From NCBI GenBank assembly GCA_019722365.1, contig JADFUC010001680.1, positions 248,001 to 312,000 on the forward strand: DNA of 64,000 nt, written 5' to 3'. The notes under the pieces are model-generated. The model made no database searches. It had not been told where the DNA came from and saw nothing but the letters and a program-made list of their open reading frames with translations. A program made the position numbers and the translations under genes. The stretch is from Lithospermum erythrorhizon. Its lineage: Eukaryota; Streptophyta; Magnoliopsida; Boraginales; Boraginaceae. The first letter of the stretch is position 1. Each line of letters begins with the position of its first letter. This document shows positions 37,901 to 49,099 of this stretch, in pieces.

Positions 37901-40900
37901 CAAATCCAAAGTTTACATACCTTCACTTCATCATATAGCTTCTTCTCCCACGCATGCAGCCTATCTAAAGTTGATGCATGGCTACCAGCAGTCATGCAGA
38001 AGTTGTCAAATATATTATTAGTGAATTCCTCCTTGTCATCATTCGCACCAAGAAGATTCCTTGATGAAGAGGATCGAGAAGATGTTGTACGGTGCCAAGT
38101 GAGATATTTTACAGAAGCTTGAGGAGGCTCTGCACAGAGCAAATTGAACTTCATGAAGTGTCTCCCGTTTCATCCACAACAAAGACTAAGGAAAGAACAT
38201 TGCAAGCATAGTGATGCAGGATTACTAAGGAAAGAAAACTTTATTTGACCGAAACTAACAAAACCAAGTCAACAATTATACAGTCAAAGCGAACATGCAT
38301 CTAAGGTATCCGTGCACTAGTCTTTTATAGGAAACATGTCTAAATACACCAAAATTGACCGACTTAAAGAAGCCACTAACAACTAAATCATGTTCTGAAT
38401 TTGGAATGAATTCTCATAAGGGCACCTTATAGGCAGCATATGAGATCATATCAGCATTGTTAGCATCTTCATTATTGGGATATACAAACAAACATCTAGT
38501 TAAAAAGTTCAACATGGAACTAGTAGCTTCATCTTCAGATAAGAGGTAACATCTTCATCCTGACTCGCAAGATTAATTACCAGCTTCACATCCTTCTTTC
38601 AGAATTTCTTTAACTGCACTACTCTTTGTATAAAATAATTTAGTGAAAGACATAAGGGCATGCTAATCTTTCCAGCACATAAAATCAGATCCCAAGTGTC
38701 CAAAACAGAGGTGTATATTTAATATATAGAAAAAAGCATGTGCAGTTCATAGATATCAAACTAACTGTTCCAATCATATGTGCAATGCTTTAATGCTCAT
38801 GAGTTAACTTCACATGCATTATGCTCAAAGTTCAGTCGGCAAGACTTCTACAGCAATGCCTTCTTAAGGGTGAATCATTGTCACATGATTAAACCAATTC
38901 CCAAATGTCTGCAATGGAGACTCTCAGTGTTATAGAGGCGAAGGTTTTTGGTTTTCATTCTCGTGACCATAGAACGTTACAGGTTCCCAACTATCACTCC
39001 CTCTGTTTTTATTTGAGTAGACTAATTTAACTAGCACACATTGATAAAGATGTTTGAATTTCCTCCTCCCTCCTCCTTTATAATTGGTCAAAATCCTCCT
39101 TTCGGATTAAAATGTAAAAAAAATATTGTCTTACAACTGTGGATGGAGCGAGTAATAAATTTAAAATAAACATTATTCAGATAACACTTTTATAAACTGT
39201 GTAAATTTTATCTTTGAACAATCTACCATACATGAATAATAATTTTAGCCATTGGTAATACTCATATTTATCTAATAAAATAAATAACTTATTTGCATAA
39301 GAATAATCAAATAATATAAATCTGTAAACACATTTGAGGGTGAACTAGTAATTGACCTTTAAAATGAAACTTGGGACCTCAATGTGTCATTCATCCTAAT
39401 AAAAAATATTCAAGACTACTTTAAACTTCTACTAAAACGTAATCAAGTTATGATGTATCATGCATCATTGAAAATAAATGTCCAAATTGGTTTTATTTGA
39501 AGTTACGAAGATGGATGATGAATAGAGACTACAAAACTGCTAATTTAATCAATTGGAGAGCCTTACCTTCCTGGACTTGGCTTGGATCTTCCCCGCAAGA
39601 AAAGCATGATTTTAACAATGTTGACGCCTTCGATCTGCCTGCCAAAAGAATATTCTACCAATAATTATGGATATCATAAGTTGGATACAAGATCTTGCAT
39701 GATCTCCACCAAAGATTTTGTGTTACCTAAGAAAATTTCCACATATCAACCAACATATGGGGAAAGGATCGATTTAGTTAGTTACTTAAAACCATCAAAC
39801 TGATCTCCAAAAAATATATCAAACACATTGAAGGACACTATCGTCAACTCTCTCCATATATTGGGCATCTATTAAGTAATCAATAACTCGTGAACCATAA
39901 CTGTTATTCTCCACTAAGCTATGACAATGATAAAGTCTCCATTAAATAACATAGCATGTGATCAGGTTCCGGTGACTTACTCCAGAGTTATAGTGTTTAC
40001 GAAATAGGACACCAGCAAACAATGGAAGACTACTACAAAATATATAGTCCATATTTTCTTTACAATAATATTTTTTTTACTCTTACTTGAGAACGGAAGG
40101 GATTGGATACTTTTATCTGTAACATAGTCATATGTTAATTCAAATATATGCAGTCTTATCAACTGTGTACATTTTCCACTAAAAGAGATAAATACCTTCT
40201 TTGCTAGTTAAGATTGGACGATAGTGGAACTTGTTTGCTTCAAGCATCCGAGGAACTTGTCTTCCAGAATCAGATGCTTTCGTGAAAAGTTGTTCAACAT
40301 CTTTGATGCTCAAAAAGAAATCTTTTGGAACGACCTTATTTTCATTACCATCTTCTTCAATCGGCTTTGTCTGTAGGTCATGCAGAAGTGGAACTCCTGA
40401 AGATGTTGTTCGTAATGGTGATAAATTAGGAGAATTGGTCTTTAATTCAATCTTATCATGAATCTCTTTGTCTTTATGGTCTGCAGATGTCATAGTGGGA
40501 AGATAATCAGTAGTGAAGGAACCTGTTGCTCTATTTACATTGTTAAAACTTCGCACAAGTGTTTCTGCAGGGGGTTCATCAAATTCATCCTCTGATTCCT
40601 GTAACTCTTCCTTCCTAGAAGATGCAGGCTTCTCTCCCACAGTGTCCGCTACAGAAGTTTCCATGTCTTTCTCTCGCTGTTCAATCTTGTGAGCAATCTC
40701 GAAGTCTGTGTCAACACTTGCCCCACTATTTGAAGCAAAGTGGTTATCAATGGGATGGGAAGGACCAAAAAAATCCCAGGGTGCAGACGTTGGTGAGAGA
40801 GGAGGTGTTTCATGCTGCATAGTTTCAGAGTCCTCCATCGAAAGAAGTGTCGATTTTATCGGAGTACTTGAAACCACAGACACTGTAATATGTTCCGAGG

Positions 40901-41444
40901 GTCTCTCTTCAACTTTCCTAGAAACTGTACTCCTAAATTTCATATGGTTTGCCTGAAAACTGGATAATGCTAGAGTAGAAGAAGAAGGTGAAATATTATT
41001 TTCAGCATCGACATGGTATGCATGAAAGTGAGATGATACAGGAGTAGAAGGAGACGGTGAAATATTACTCTCGACATCCACGTGTTGAGCATGAAAACGA
41101 GATGATGGGGGAGTAGAAGGAGCAGGTGAAATATTACTCTCTGCATCCACGTGTTGAGCATGAAAACGAGATGATTGGGGAGTAGAAGGGAATGAAAACC
41201 GACGCGAGGCAGAATTTTCTGTCCTTATATGATCTGGAGCAGCACCATAAGTATTATACATAGGAGTTTCAGGTTCAACAAATTTCCTCAAAGCAGTCCC
41301 AGTACCCCTGAGAGCTTCTATGTAAGTAATATGAGTTGCAGCTAGGGAACACCTGCCGTCAAGTGCTTGCCTAACAAACTTCTTGCGCTCCCGGCAGAGT
41401 TGTAGAGCTTTGTCTTCTTCATTTTTGGAGTTTGCAGCACCCAT
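34992..41444 (-). CDS. DUF630/DUF632 protein (NRG2-like)
   Basis: Member of the plant DUF630-DUF632 family, which includes Arabidopsis NITRATE REGULATORY GENE 2 and rice leaf-rolling regulators; these act in signalling and many are predicted to be N-myristoylated. Inferred exons are 40196-41444, 37921-38129, 37033-37256 and 34992-35640, joining in frame to 776 residues. The chosen Met gives 'MGAANSK', with Gly2 ideal for myristoylation, and begins the DUF630 block (1-59: 'KALQLCRERKKFVRQALDGR', 'ALRKFVEPE'). An upstream in-frame Met at 41492 would destroy that motif. A low-complexity Ser/Pro middle with three 23-residue repeats (91-159) follows, then DUF632 (from about 380: 'DFFLSIKDVEQLF', 'YLTWHRTTSSRSSSSRN', 'STLDRLHAWEKKLYDEVK', 'LTRMWELMCECHKLQ'), largely coiled-coil. 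A likely 5'UTR intron (41514-42965) carries MITEs. Function in this species is inferred from family only. Confidence 0.92.
36392..36915. repeat. MITE in intron 3 of the DUF630/632 gene
   Basis: Ends 'tacactctccatccttcgaagattgtcaagt' and 'acttgacaatcttttaggaatggacgtggta' are inverted complements over about 30 bp with a few mismatches, flanked by TA. At about 520 bp it is longer than its relatives. The interior (36496-36790) contains two related segments with 'cactt-gatcac...gttcaa' wording, suggesting a nested insertion or duplication. Confidence 0.7.
38130..40195 (-). other. Intron 1 of the DUF630/632 gene
   Basis: About 2 kb with no coding signal. It holds a short MITE-like element at 38992-39155. 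The short open frames on either strand show no domain. Confidence 0.6.
38992..39155. repeat. Short Stowaway-like MITE
   Basis: Ends are 'tatcactccctctgtttttatttgagtag' and 'acaactgtggatggagcgagta', an imperfect inverted pair. It is about 164 bp and non-coding. Confidence 0.55.
41000..41190 (-). repeat. 69-bp coding tandem repeat
   Basis: About three copies of a 69-bp (23-codon) unit lie in frame in exon 1 of the DUF630/632 gene, encoding variants of 'FHAQHVDAESNISPSPSTP'. The two outer (N-terminal) copies are nearly identical and the third is more diverged, so the array probably grew from the N-terminal side. Confidence 0.85.
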
Positions 41445-41839
41445 CAAGTTGGATCCGGATTTATTCTTTAAGGTTGCTCTTTCTACATACAATGAGAACT
41501 TGATTTATGCTGGAACAACGAAAGATGCAAGTCAATACCAGAAATCTAATTATCTATAAGTGTAAGAATTAAATCCTATGATAAAGAGATCCTAAAAGTA
41601 ATATGTGCGAATCACAACTCCATCGTAAATTTATTAACAAAACAGAATCAACATACAAATAGGCAATTTTACTTCATCCATTTCAATATAACCATGAGCT
41701 TTTTTGAACGAATAGTCAAACTAATTTTGAAGTGACAATTGATTCATGTAACTTTTAATTACAAAAAGATCAGTACCATCAGATATACACCCCAAATATT
41801 TATGTCAAAATCCAAAGATTGGAACTGTTATTTAAATAA

Positions 41840-41987
41840 TACTACCTCCATCCCATGAAGATCGTTTGTTTTGCATTCTAGTGGTGATTCAAACCAAAGT
41901 TATTCCATCAATTATCAAATAAGGTTAGTTTGTTAATTTTGACCAATGAAAATCGAGCTGGTCAATCTTCACGCGACGGAGGGAGTA
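41840..41987. repeat. Stowaway MITE with clean inverted ends
   Basis: The 148-bp element has 23-bp terminal inverted repeats, 'tactacctccatcccatgaagat' and its counterpart ending 'cgacggagggagta', flanked by TA. It lies in the presumed 5'UTR intron of the DUF630/632 gene. Confidence 0.8.
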
Positions 41988-42259
41988 TTAATATACGATC
42001 AAAATCGAGTTTTAAGTGATAAATCAAACCTCGCATAGATTCAAAATGGAGGTAGTAAAATTAACAACATATATTAACAGGTTCAGATTCCAATAGGAGT
42101 AATTCATTCACATCTGAATAACATAAATAGTCTATAATTACACGATCATAAACATATTAATTCCCGATTGCAGCTCATCTGCTCGAATCACAAACATTTT
42201 AATAGCCATCAATATAAAAATTTATCTAGCACAAGTAACAGTTTGATTATACAAAAAAT

Positions 42260-42549
42260 ATTAGTCCATCTATCCCAAATAGATTCTCCAGATTGATTTT
42301 CATTACCAAAAGTAACAAACTTTGAAGCCTTAATTGACATATTGGGATATTATATGATAATATCACATAAAAGTATTTTCATATATGTGATATTATCATA
42401 TAATATCCCAATATGACACACACCCACATACTTTTAATTCGAATCAAAATGATCACTATGCTCATAGTAAAGTAAATTAAATATACTAGCATTAAATACA
42501 TTTTTCAGAAAAATTCAAAACCGGACAATCTTTTTGGGACAAAGTGGTA
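42260..42549. repeat. MITE containing a perfect long hairpin
   Basis: Ends are 'tagtccatctatcccaaatagattctcc' and 'ggacaatctttttgggacaaagtgg', in inverted orientation. Family words 'ccttaattgacat', 'gaatcaaaatgatcac' and 'atagtaaagta' are present. A perfect 32-bp inverted repeat (42338-42369 with 42384-42415) lies inside and is absent from the related copy at 42716-42935. Confidence 0.7.
42338..42415. other. Perfect 32-bp inverted repeat (hairpin)
   Basis: Arms are 42338-42369 and 42384-42415, exact reverse complements with a 14-base loop. The arm starts 'catattgggatattatatga'. It is very AT-rich. A transcript from either strand would form a long stem. Confidence 0.9.
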
Positions 42550-42715
42550 ATTAAATAGGTGAACTCACTGTTTTATTACACTGAATTAAAGTGGACAATC
42601 TTTTTGGGATAGAGTGGTAATTTTATTGCAGCTCATCTTCCCAAATCACAAACATATTAATAACAAACATCAATAAAAAAATTATCTAACATAAATCGTT
42701 TATATACACAAAAAA

Positions 42716-42935
42716 AAATCCCCCATCTATCCCAAAAAGATTATCCAGTTTGATTTTCATTACAAAAATTAACATACTTCGTAGCCTTAATTTATACACG
42801 TGTCTTTAATTCAAGTCAAAACGATCACAGTAAAGTAAATTAAATATATAAATAAACTAGCTTTAGATATATTTTTTAATAAATATTTTGTCAGTAATTA
42901 AAATTCAAAATCGGACAATGGTTTTGGGATAATTT
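42716..42935. repeat. Related MITE next to the hairpin copy
   Basis: Ends are 'cccccatctatcccaaaaagattatcc' and 'ggacaatggttttgggat', and the interior shares 'ttcgtagccttaatt' and 'cacagtaaagtaaatt' with the copy at 42260. A third right end, 'ggacaatctttttgggatagagtgg', lies between them near 42593-42617. Confidence 0.65.
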
Positions 42936-43199
42936 TATTACAGTGAATTAAAGTAAGGAGTTACCTGGGACTGAAAAAACGTTGTAATTTGTGTGTAAAA
43001 AGGAAGAGTGAGATCGATAAAGAGATTTATGAGCTTTTACATTTACTGATTTATTTACAGAAACGGCTTTGTTTTTTTGTTGAATCCGACGTCGGTTTGA
43101 CTTTATTTGACTTAACATCAAAAATGTCTTTCTTACCGGAAAAGCATGTAGGAGACTTTATATTTTTAAATAAAATTAAAATATAAAAGGCAATTTTAT

Positions 43200-45600
43200 A
43201 TGGACCCATAAACTAGGTGTCATTTGTCAATTTACATCTAGAATTTTGTATCATTTCAATATGCTCAAGAATCTAGTTTCCCCTCGTGAATCTTATTTCA
43301 GCGAAGAGCCATGGTGGTCGAATTAGAATATAGTTCTTTTAGTAATTAGTAGAGTGGCGAGTTTGTGGTAGTGAATTAAGCCAGGTTGATTTTTAGCACC
43401 AATATTTTTTGGTAGAATACGTCCTTGTAGGCTTAAATAGTATATAGTTCTTGGTGTAGTTTTGCGGAGTTAATGCGTCAGTAGGAGATTTCGTCTGCGC
43501 TCGAAGTAACGGTTGGGTCACATTAATAAAAAAAATCTAGTTTACTTTTCGATATGTCGCTACTTGTCGTTTTTAAATGTTAAGAGTGACGTAAACATTT
43601 GAGTTAAAGTGCTTGAAAATATCGAAATGGAAGAAGAGGCATATTAAAGAGAGCGGAGTTAAATACAAGGATTTATTTGTGCAAGTATCCAAAAATGGTC
43701 ATTTACCCTTCATTGTATAAAGGCAAAAGTTATAAAAAATAGTTAGATTTTTACTGTTAAAAGAGTTCTTTCATGCTCTTATCGAGAAATTAACCTTTAT
43801 TTCATGTATAACGGATGAAACGATATATACACCGTATGAGATAAATTACATGTTGAAAAATTATGCAACTAGTTCATAATAAAGCAGCCAAACAACAGCC
43901 GAATCGAATAAATGTATAATGGCAATTACAAAAGAAACTATATATTATATAGAAATTCATATAGAGAGAGAGGAGGCGGCCTTTTGAGATGAGGAGGAGG
44001 AGAAAAGATGATGGTTTTTTGTCTTTTCTCTTTCTTCTATAACCCGATTCATATTTAGCCCGACTCGTTAACTAACGAGCCAACTAGATTTAAAGCCGTT
44101 AACTAACTATGACGTGTAGTAACTTAACAAGTTACTAATGAGAACTAACTTTCGTTTAAACGAAATCAATTAAATAACAATTTAATTGATTCGATTGTGT
44201 CGATTTGTATTTGGTTGTTATCAATGTAAAATTCTTGATTGAATGCTCTTCGCATTCGATTTGATCGACTCGATTTAACAATCTTGATTTAATTCCATAC
44301 ATGGAATATATTTCAGCGTCGTTTATGTTATTAAACCTTTGAGCTCAGGATAATATTAGTCGTATAATTATATAGTTGTCGTTATGATTATTATATCGGT
44401 TATGCGTGGAATCTGTGATAAAGCGTAACATAAGACAATGTCGTGAGTTCCGTTTTAGTAATTTATAATTTATATAAATTCTTATTTATTAGTATTTAGT
44501 TTAGTGTCTCATTTAGCTTCTAGCGATCCTAGAGCTCGATGTTGGAAGTGTGGTATGCCCGTTGGCAAAAATTGAGGAAGATTACTGTTAGGTATCCAGC
44601 ATTGTTGAACTACAAAGATACATGGATTAATGGAAGCACAAAGAAGGAATTTTATCCATGTATACCCGACAGAGTTACTCACTTTTTCAAGTCACCACGA
44701 CAAATATTCTCTCTTGACAGTGCTCGACTTTGGAACTTCATGGCAGCAAAAATGATCCGCGTTTTATATTAGTATGATCATATTATTTTTATGCTTACTT
44801 ATAATTTTTAATTTTTAATCATGTTTATATCTCATATTATTCCTTTGCGAGTTAAATATATCGAGGGAGGATAACGATTTCAGCAATACCACAGCTTTGT
44901 TGGAAGGTTAAGCGTGATCGGAGTCTGAGATAATTTGATGACTCCTTATAAAGCAAGGATGAACAACTACAATATAATGCATGCGAGAAGAAATAAACCA
45001 TATGAACTAATATTGTATCATTAATTAATGGAATAATTTAATCTTGTTCTAATTCACTTGTTATGAACATGATAAACCCAATCCAGAGTTCATTTCCTAA
45101 TTATGTTGTTTCATATATATGCATGATAGCAAGAAGACATTATTTCATGTTATGCAGCGTGAGGTGAATCCGATTGTATATGTTCCACGTAGTACTCACT
45201 CATTTTTACATGTAGTACGTAGCAGAGAAAGTGATATTATTATTAGACTACGAGGAGTCATTACGATTTTAATGATGAGTTAAACATTGATTTACTATCT
45301 AACATGTATTAAAGTATTTTATTTCATAGGCATGTTAGAAGGTGTTTGTCGGACTCAGTTGATATTCATATCAAAAGCACAAAGGTCGAGGCATTGAAGG
45401 CAATGAAGAAATGTCATGAGCTTAGGAATTGAAGAATCTGATACCAAAAGATGATCATGGTGATGAGAAAGAAGAATCAATCATACAAAGCTAGAAAGTG
45501 AATAATAACGATAAAGAAGAAGATAGTTCATCTGCGGTCTTGAAAGACCAAGTAGAAGAGCTAACGAATATCAGGAATATACGGAAGGAGGTGAGTATTG
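43200..45600. other. Repeat-rich intergenic DNA, LTR-like part
   Basis: 43980-44560 on the minus strand shares its order of motifs with the LTR-like stretch at 4000-4855 and is probably a related LTR. The open frame at 44539-44772 (77 residues) has a protein-like composition but no family I recognise. Nothing else coding was seen. Confidence 0.35.
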
Positions 45601-47290
45601 GATCACGAGCGAAGCATAGGTAAAAGTTATGGCTTGAATCCCCAACCTTACTTTCGCTTCCTTGATCTTGATTGGAAGCACTATTTGGGAGATATTTTTC
45701 AAATCATTATTGACAAAAAGTTGTTAAAGCGTTTGAAGTTTTAAAGATATTTTATCAAAATAAAATATTTTAAAAATTTTACTATTTATAAAGTTGTTTT
45801 GATTTCACATTATTAAAGAGTTTTAAAAGAGCTTTCCAACGTTGTTTGAATCGTCAAAATCGGAGTTATAACGAAGCGGGAAATGCGTTAACTAAGTTTC
45901 AAGTGTTGGCGAGACCCCATCCCAAGACCACAGTCTCGATGAGGTCTCGATGACTGAAAAGTGATTTTGCGAAAATTCTCTGTATAGACCCCATCGAGAC
46001 CTAGCCTCTCGATGAAGTCTACGATAGTTTGAAACTCAAACTTCATACCTTTTAACCCATTCTAAAACTTCATTTGTTTCCATGACTTGCAACGTTTCAT
46101 CCATTCTGCAAATCTATTTTGAAATATTTAAAACTCTCTGAATTATGCTTCAATTAGATTATTGAAAAAAATTTTAGTTAGGTTTGATTCATAATTTTCA
46201 AAGAGATTAAAGGCTAAAGAAGGAGCACACAAAGTGTTTGATAAATTGCTTTCGAGAAAGAAAATTCATAAATCTCGAGATCATTCATATTGAAGGAGAT
46301 TCAAACAAGATTTAATATCATATCTACTCGACAAGGAGTTCATATAAACTAAATTTATTATTTATTCAAATAAGGAGTTGTAAGTTGTCTTTAGATATTT
46401 GTAATCATATTGTAGCTCATTGAGGAGAATTTAGATTGGGATAAAACAACAATCTATTCTATAAAGGGAGATATCATTAAGTTAAGTTTGATGTCTTGTC
46501 TTTGGAGGCTTGAGGGTCAATTGTTGTGAGACATTCGAGAGCTAGGAATCAGGGATTGCTTGGTAGTGTTGAGGCTAGTGCTGTGATAGGACATAGAGTT
46601 CTCGAGATAGTGGAGTTGCATCCTACGACTTGATTGGGTGAAATCCTAGGGAATTCTTTTGGTTACAGTGGTTTACTAAGAGTTGAAATCTGAGTTGTGA
46701 CTTGGGTTCCCTAACGAGGAGTTGGAGTTGAAATCGGTGTGGTGTAATCTTGAGGTTCCTTTGTGTGATGAGGGTTGTAAGTTGGTTTGGACTTATGCAA
46801 CTTTTGAAATGTAGGCAGTGGTTTCTAGAGAAGCTAAGGTGAGAAGTCTTAGGTCGGGGGATGTAGATTAGCGGCCTCGTAAAGCAATAGATGTCGAGTT
46901 TGCATCTTCTTTCCCACTACTCTTTTATTTATTGTGTATGTATTATCTATGCTAGAATTGCTAGAATTCCATTCTTAATAGCAGATGTGATATTAATTGT
47001 GTACACACGTGCTTATAGTGGTTTAAAAGCATTAAAAGTTAATTACATTTGTGTTTTCTATATCTCCATAATAGATTTGATCAATTGAACTTAATTATTT
47101 ATTTCCGCATTGATTAAATTATATTATTTATTTGATTTGTATTTGAATTGTGGTTCATATATCAAATCAAACATTGTTTAAAGAGGGTGTTAATATTACT
47201 TTAGCCTATTCCGCATTTATTTTACAAATTGCTAAAGTAGTATTTCCGGTGAAATTTATATTAACTTTTCTTAAAAAATTCAGCGGTCGA
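45600..47290 (+). repeat. Possible SIRE/Tork-like LTR remnant
   Basis: 46470-46890 has a G-rich, leader-like wording ('gaaatcctagggaattc', 'gggggatgtagattagcgg', 'gcctcgtaaagca') typical of plant copia LTR regions. Near 47180-47220 comes 'agagggtgttaatatt...agcctattccgc', as at the 3' end of SIRE-type LTRs. No primer-binding site or gag follows. Around 45910-46030 there is a repeated 'gaccccat...tctcgatga' motif. I judge it a decayed LTR. Confidence 0.4.
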
Positions 47291-47299
47291 TGGCCTCTT

Positions 47300-48780
47300 A
47301 AACCTTATTGACTCCTGCTCATACAAGGTTGTCATATAGGCTAACAATTATTACATATGAAACACATTAAATAAGTATATTATTCCATGTACTATATATG
47401 GTCGGTTATTATATCATACGTTCTGAGATAATAAGCTTTAAGAACCATAAATTATAATTACTGCAAAACAACTTTTTTAGCATTAATGCGAATGAAGCGA
47501 CTTTTGAGTTTGACTTTATATATGAAGGGTAAAATTGTTATTTTCAGATCCTTGCAAGTTAGGATCCTTGTATTTAGATTTCGACTGCCCTTATCACCAG
47601 CAAATAATATGTGATTTAATCTCTTATTTTATATTGTTTAATGCTTATTCACCCATAATTGATGAGTCCTTGATTCTTGCATATGGATTTGCAATATGGT
47701 CTAATAGTGCCCTATTGTTTGTGTTTTCTACATAAATACCGATACGAGTTGTACATATTGTGTTGTTTGGACGTCACCTTAGACTTCCATATTATGTTAT
47801 CACATATGAACTTCAAATTTAGATTCTCAAATGTTCGTTTGTGTTTTATGTTCAATTAGACTCTATGGATTGGTAAATTAAAAGTAGTAGAGTAGCTTCA
47901 AAAATTCGGTATTGTATCATTAATTCACCATTATTTATAAAAATAATAGTTATAATAAACATCCGCCTTTAGAGAAGCGACCATCGTTAATCAAGACAGA
48001 TCGAGAATTTTAACGTGGAGTATTCGTTTCGTCATTCGAAATATAAAAATTTAATATAATTATTCATTTGAGGAAAAATAGAAATGAAGAAAGGTTAAAA
48101 ATTTGTTTTTTTTTTTTTGGGAATGAAGTTTTTGAACTTAGGCCTTCTATAAAATAAGAGCGAAAACTTGATCGTAAAATTTACATTGCAATTTAATATA
48201 AAATTATTCGTATGAATCTCCTTCCATAATAAGGTCCGTCCTTGGTTCAAATCGAATTAAATTGTAGTTTCCATTCCCTCGTCAAATTGTCGAATCTATT
48301 ACAAGCAATGGAAAATCATTTATGCCTCTTAGTTTAATCTTGTGTCCGTTTTAATTTGAAACTTTAAATACTTCGAGATGAAAATTTTATCTTGATTCTT
48401 TCTTTAAGCATATTATTAAAAAATTAATATTATGAAATTATTTAAAAGGCGAATCAAGAATATATAAATTATATATTTTTTAGAATAAAGGAATAGTAAT
48501 TGGGTGTCGAGATTGATGCGAAATTGACAGCAATTAAAAATGGATTAGAGAGAGTATGATTTTTCATTGTTCATCGCAACAATGGAGGGTTTTATTACTT
48601 TAGTATGTATTATACTAGATATAAGTCCCAGAATTAGAACCTTTTTCTCACATTAAAAGTAGAGCAGAGGTTTAACATAACCAAACATTGAGACCCCAAA
48701 ATCAACACACATGATGGAAATATTCTTCCACCAAGATTTCTATCTTGTTGCTCATTTATCCTAAATATCGTAATACTTTA
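47300..48780. other. Intergenic, no gene seen
   Basis: AT-rich. Short open frames at 47535-47859 on plus have no recognisable domain. A MITE-like stretch may lie near 48345-48560, where 'gtccgttttaatttgaaac' is followed by 'aaatggattagagagagta', but this is weak. Confidence 0.4.
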
Positions 48781-48827
48781 ATCTAGGAACAAAACAACAC
48801 TCAAGCACCCACCCAAAGCATGTACAG

Positions 48828-49080
48828 TCAAACAATAATCGCCAATATAACAAATCTTAGGTTTTCAAGTAGTGTGTACACCTCTGTAGCAACATCAAAC
48901 CCAACAATCAACTGAGATTCACCGTCACCATCATCTGAAGTGCTCACTATCCAGTGCAATGCACCCTTACAAAATACACTTTGACAGTCAACTTTACTAA
49001 TGAGATATGGAAAGGGAGTGACTTTTTGACAAGAATTCACATTCAAGCTATAGATGTCGACATTGAGTAAAAACTTTTTC
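48828..49080 (-). pseudogene. F-box protein fragment (F-box-associated domain)
   Basis: The minus strand carries about 80 codons typical of the F-box-associated interaction domain of plant FBA-type F-box proteins: 'VDIYSLNVNSCQKV', then 'GALHWIVS' and 'LIVGFDVATEVYTLLENL'. There is no F-box, no remaining kelch/FBA sequence, and the frame ends shortly after. It is therefore a fragment left by duplication or deletion. Plant FBA genes form large birth-and-death families, so such debris is expected. Confidence 0.65.
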
Positions 49081-49099
49081 CATTAATGCCAAAGAAGCC

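Noticed and set aside
44539..44772. 77-residue open frame on plus
   Set aside because: Some protein-like feel, but no motif of any transposase or plant family could be named, and the surroundings look like LTR debris.
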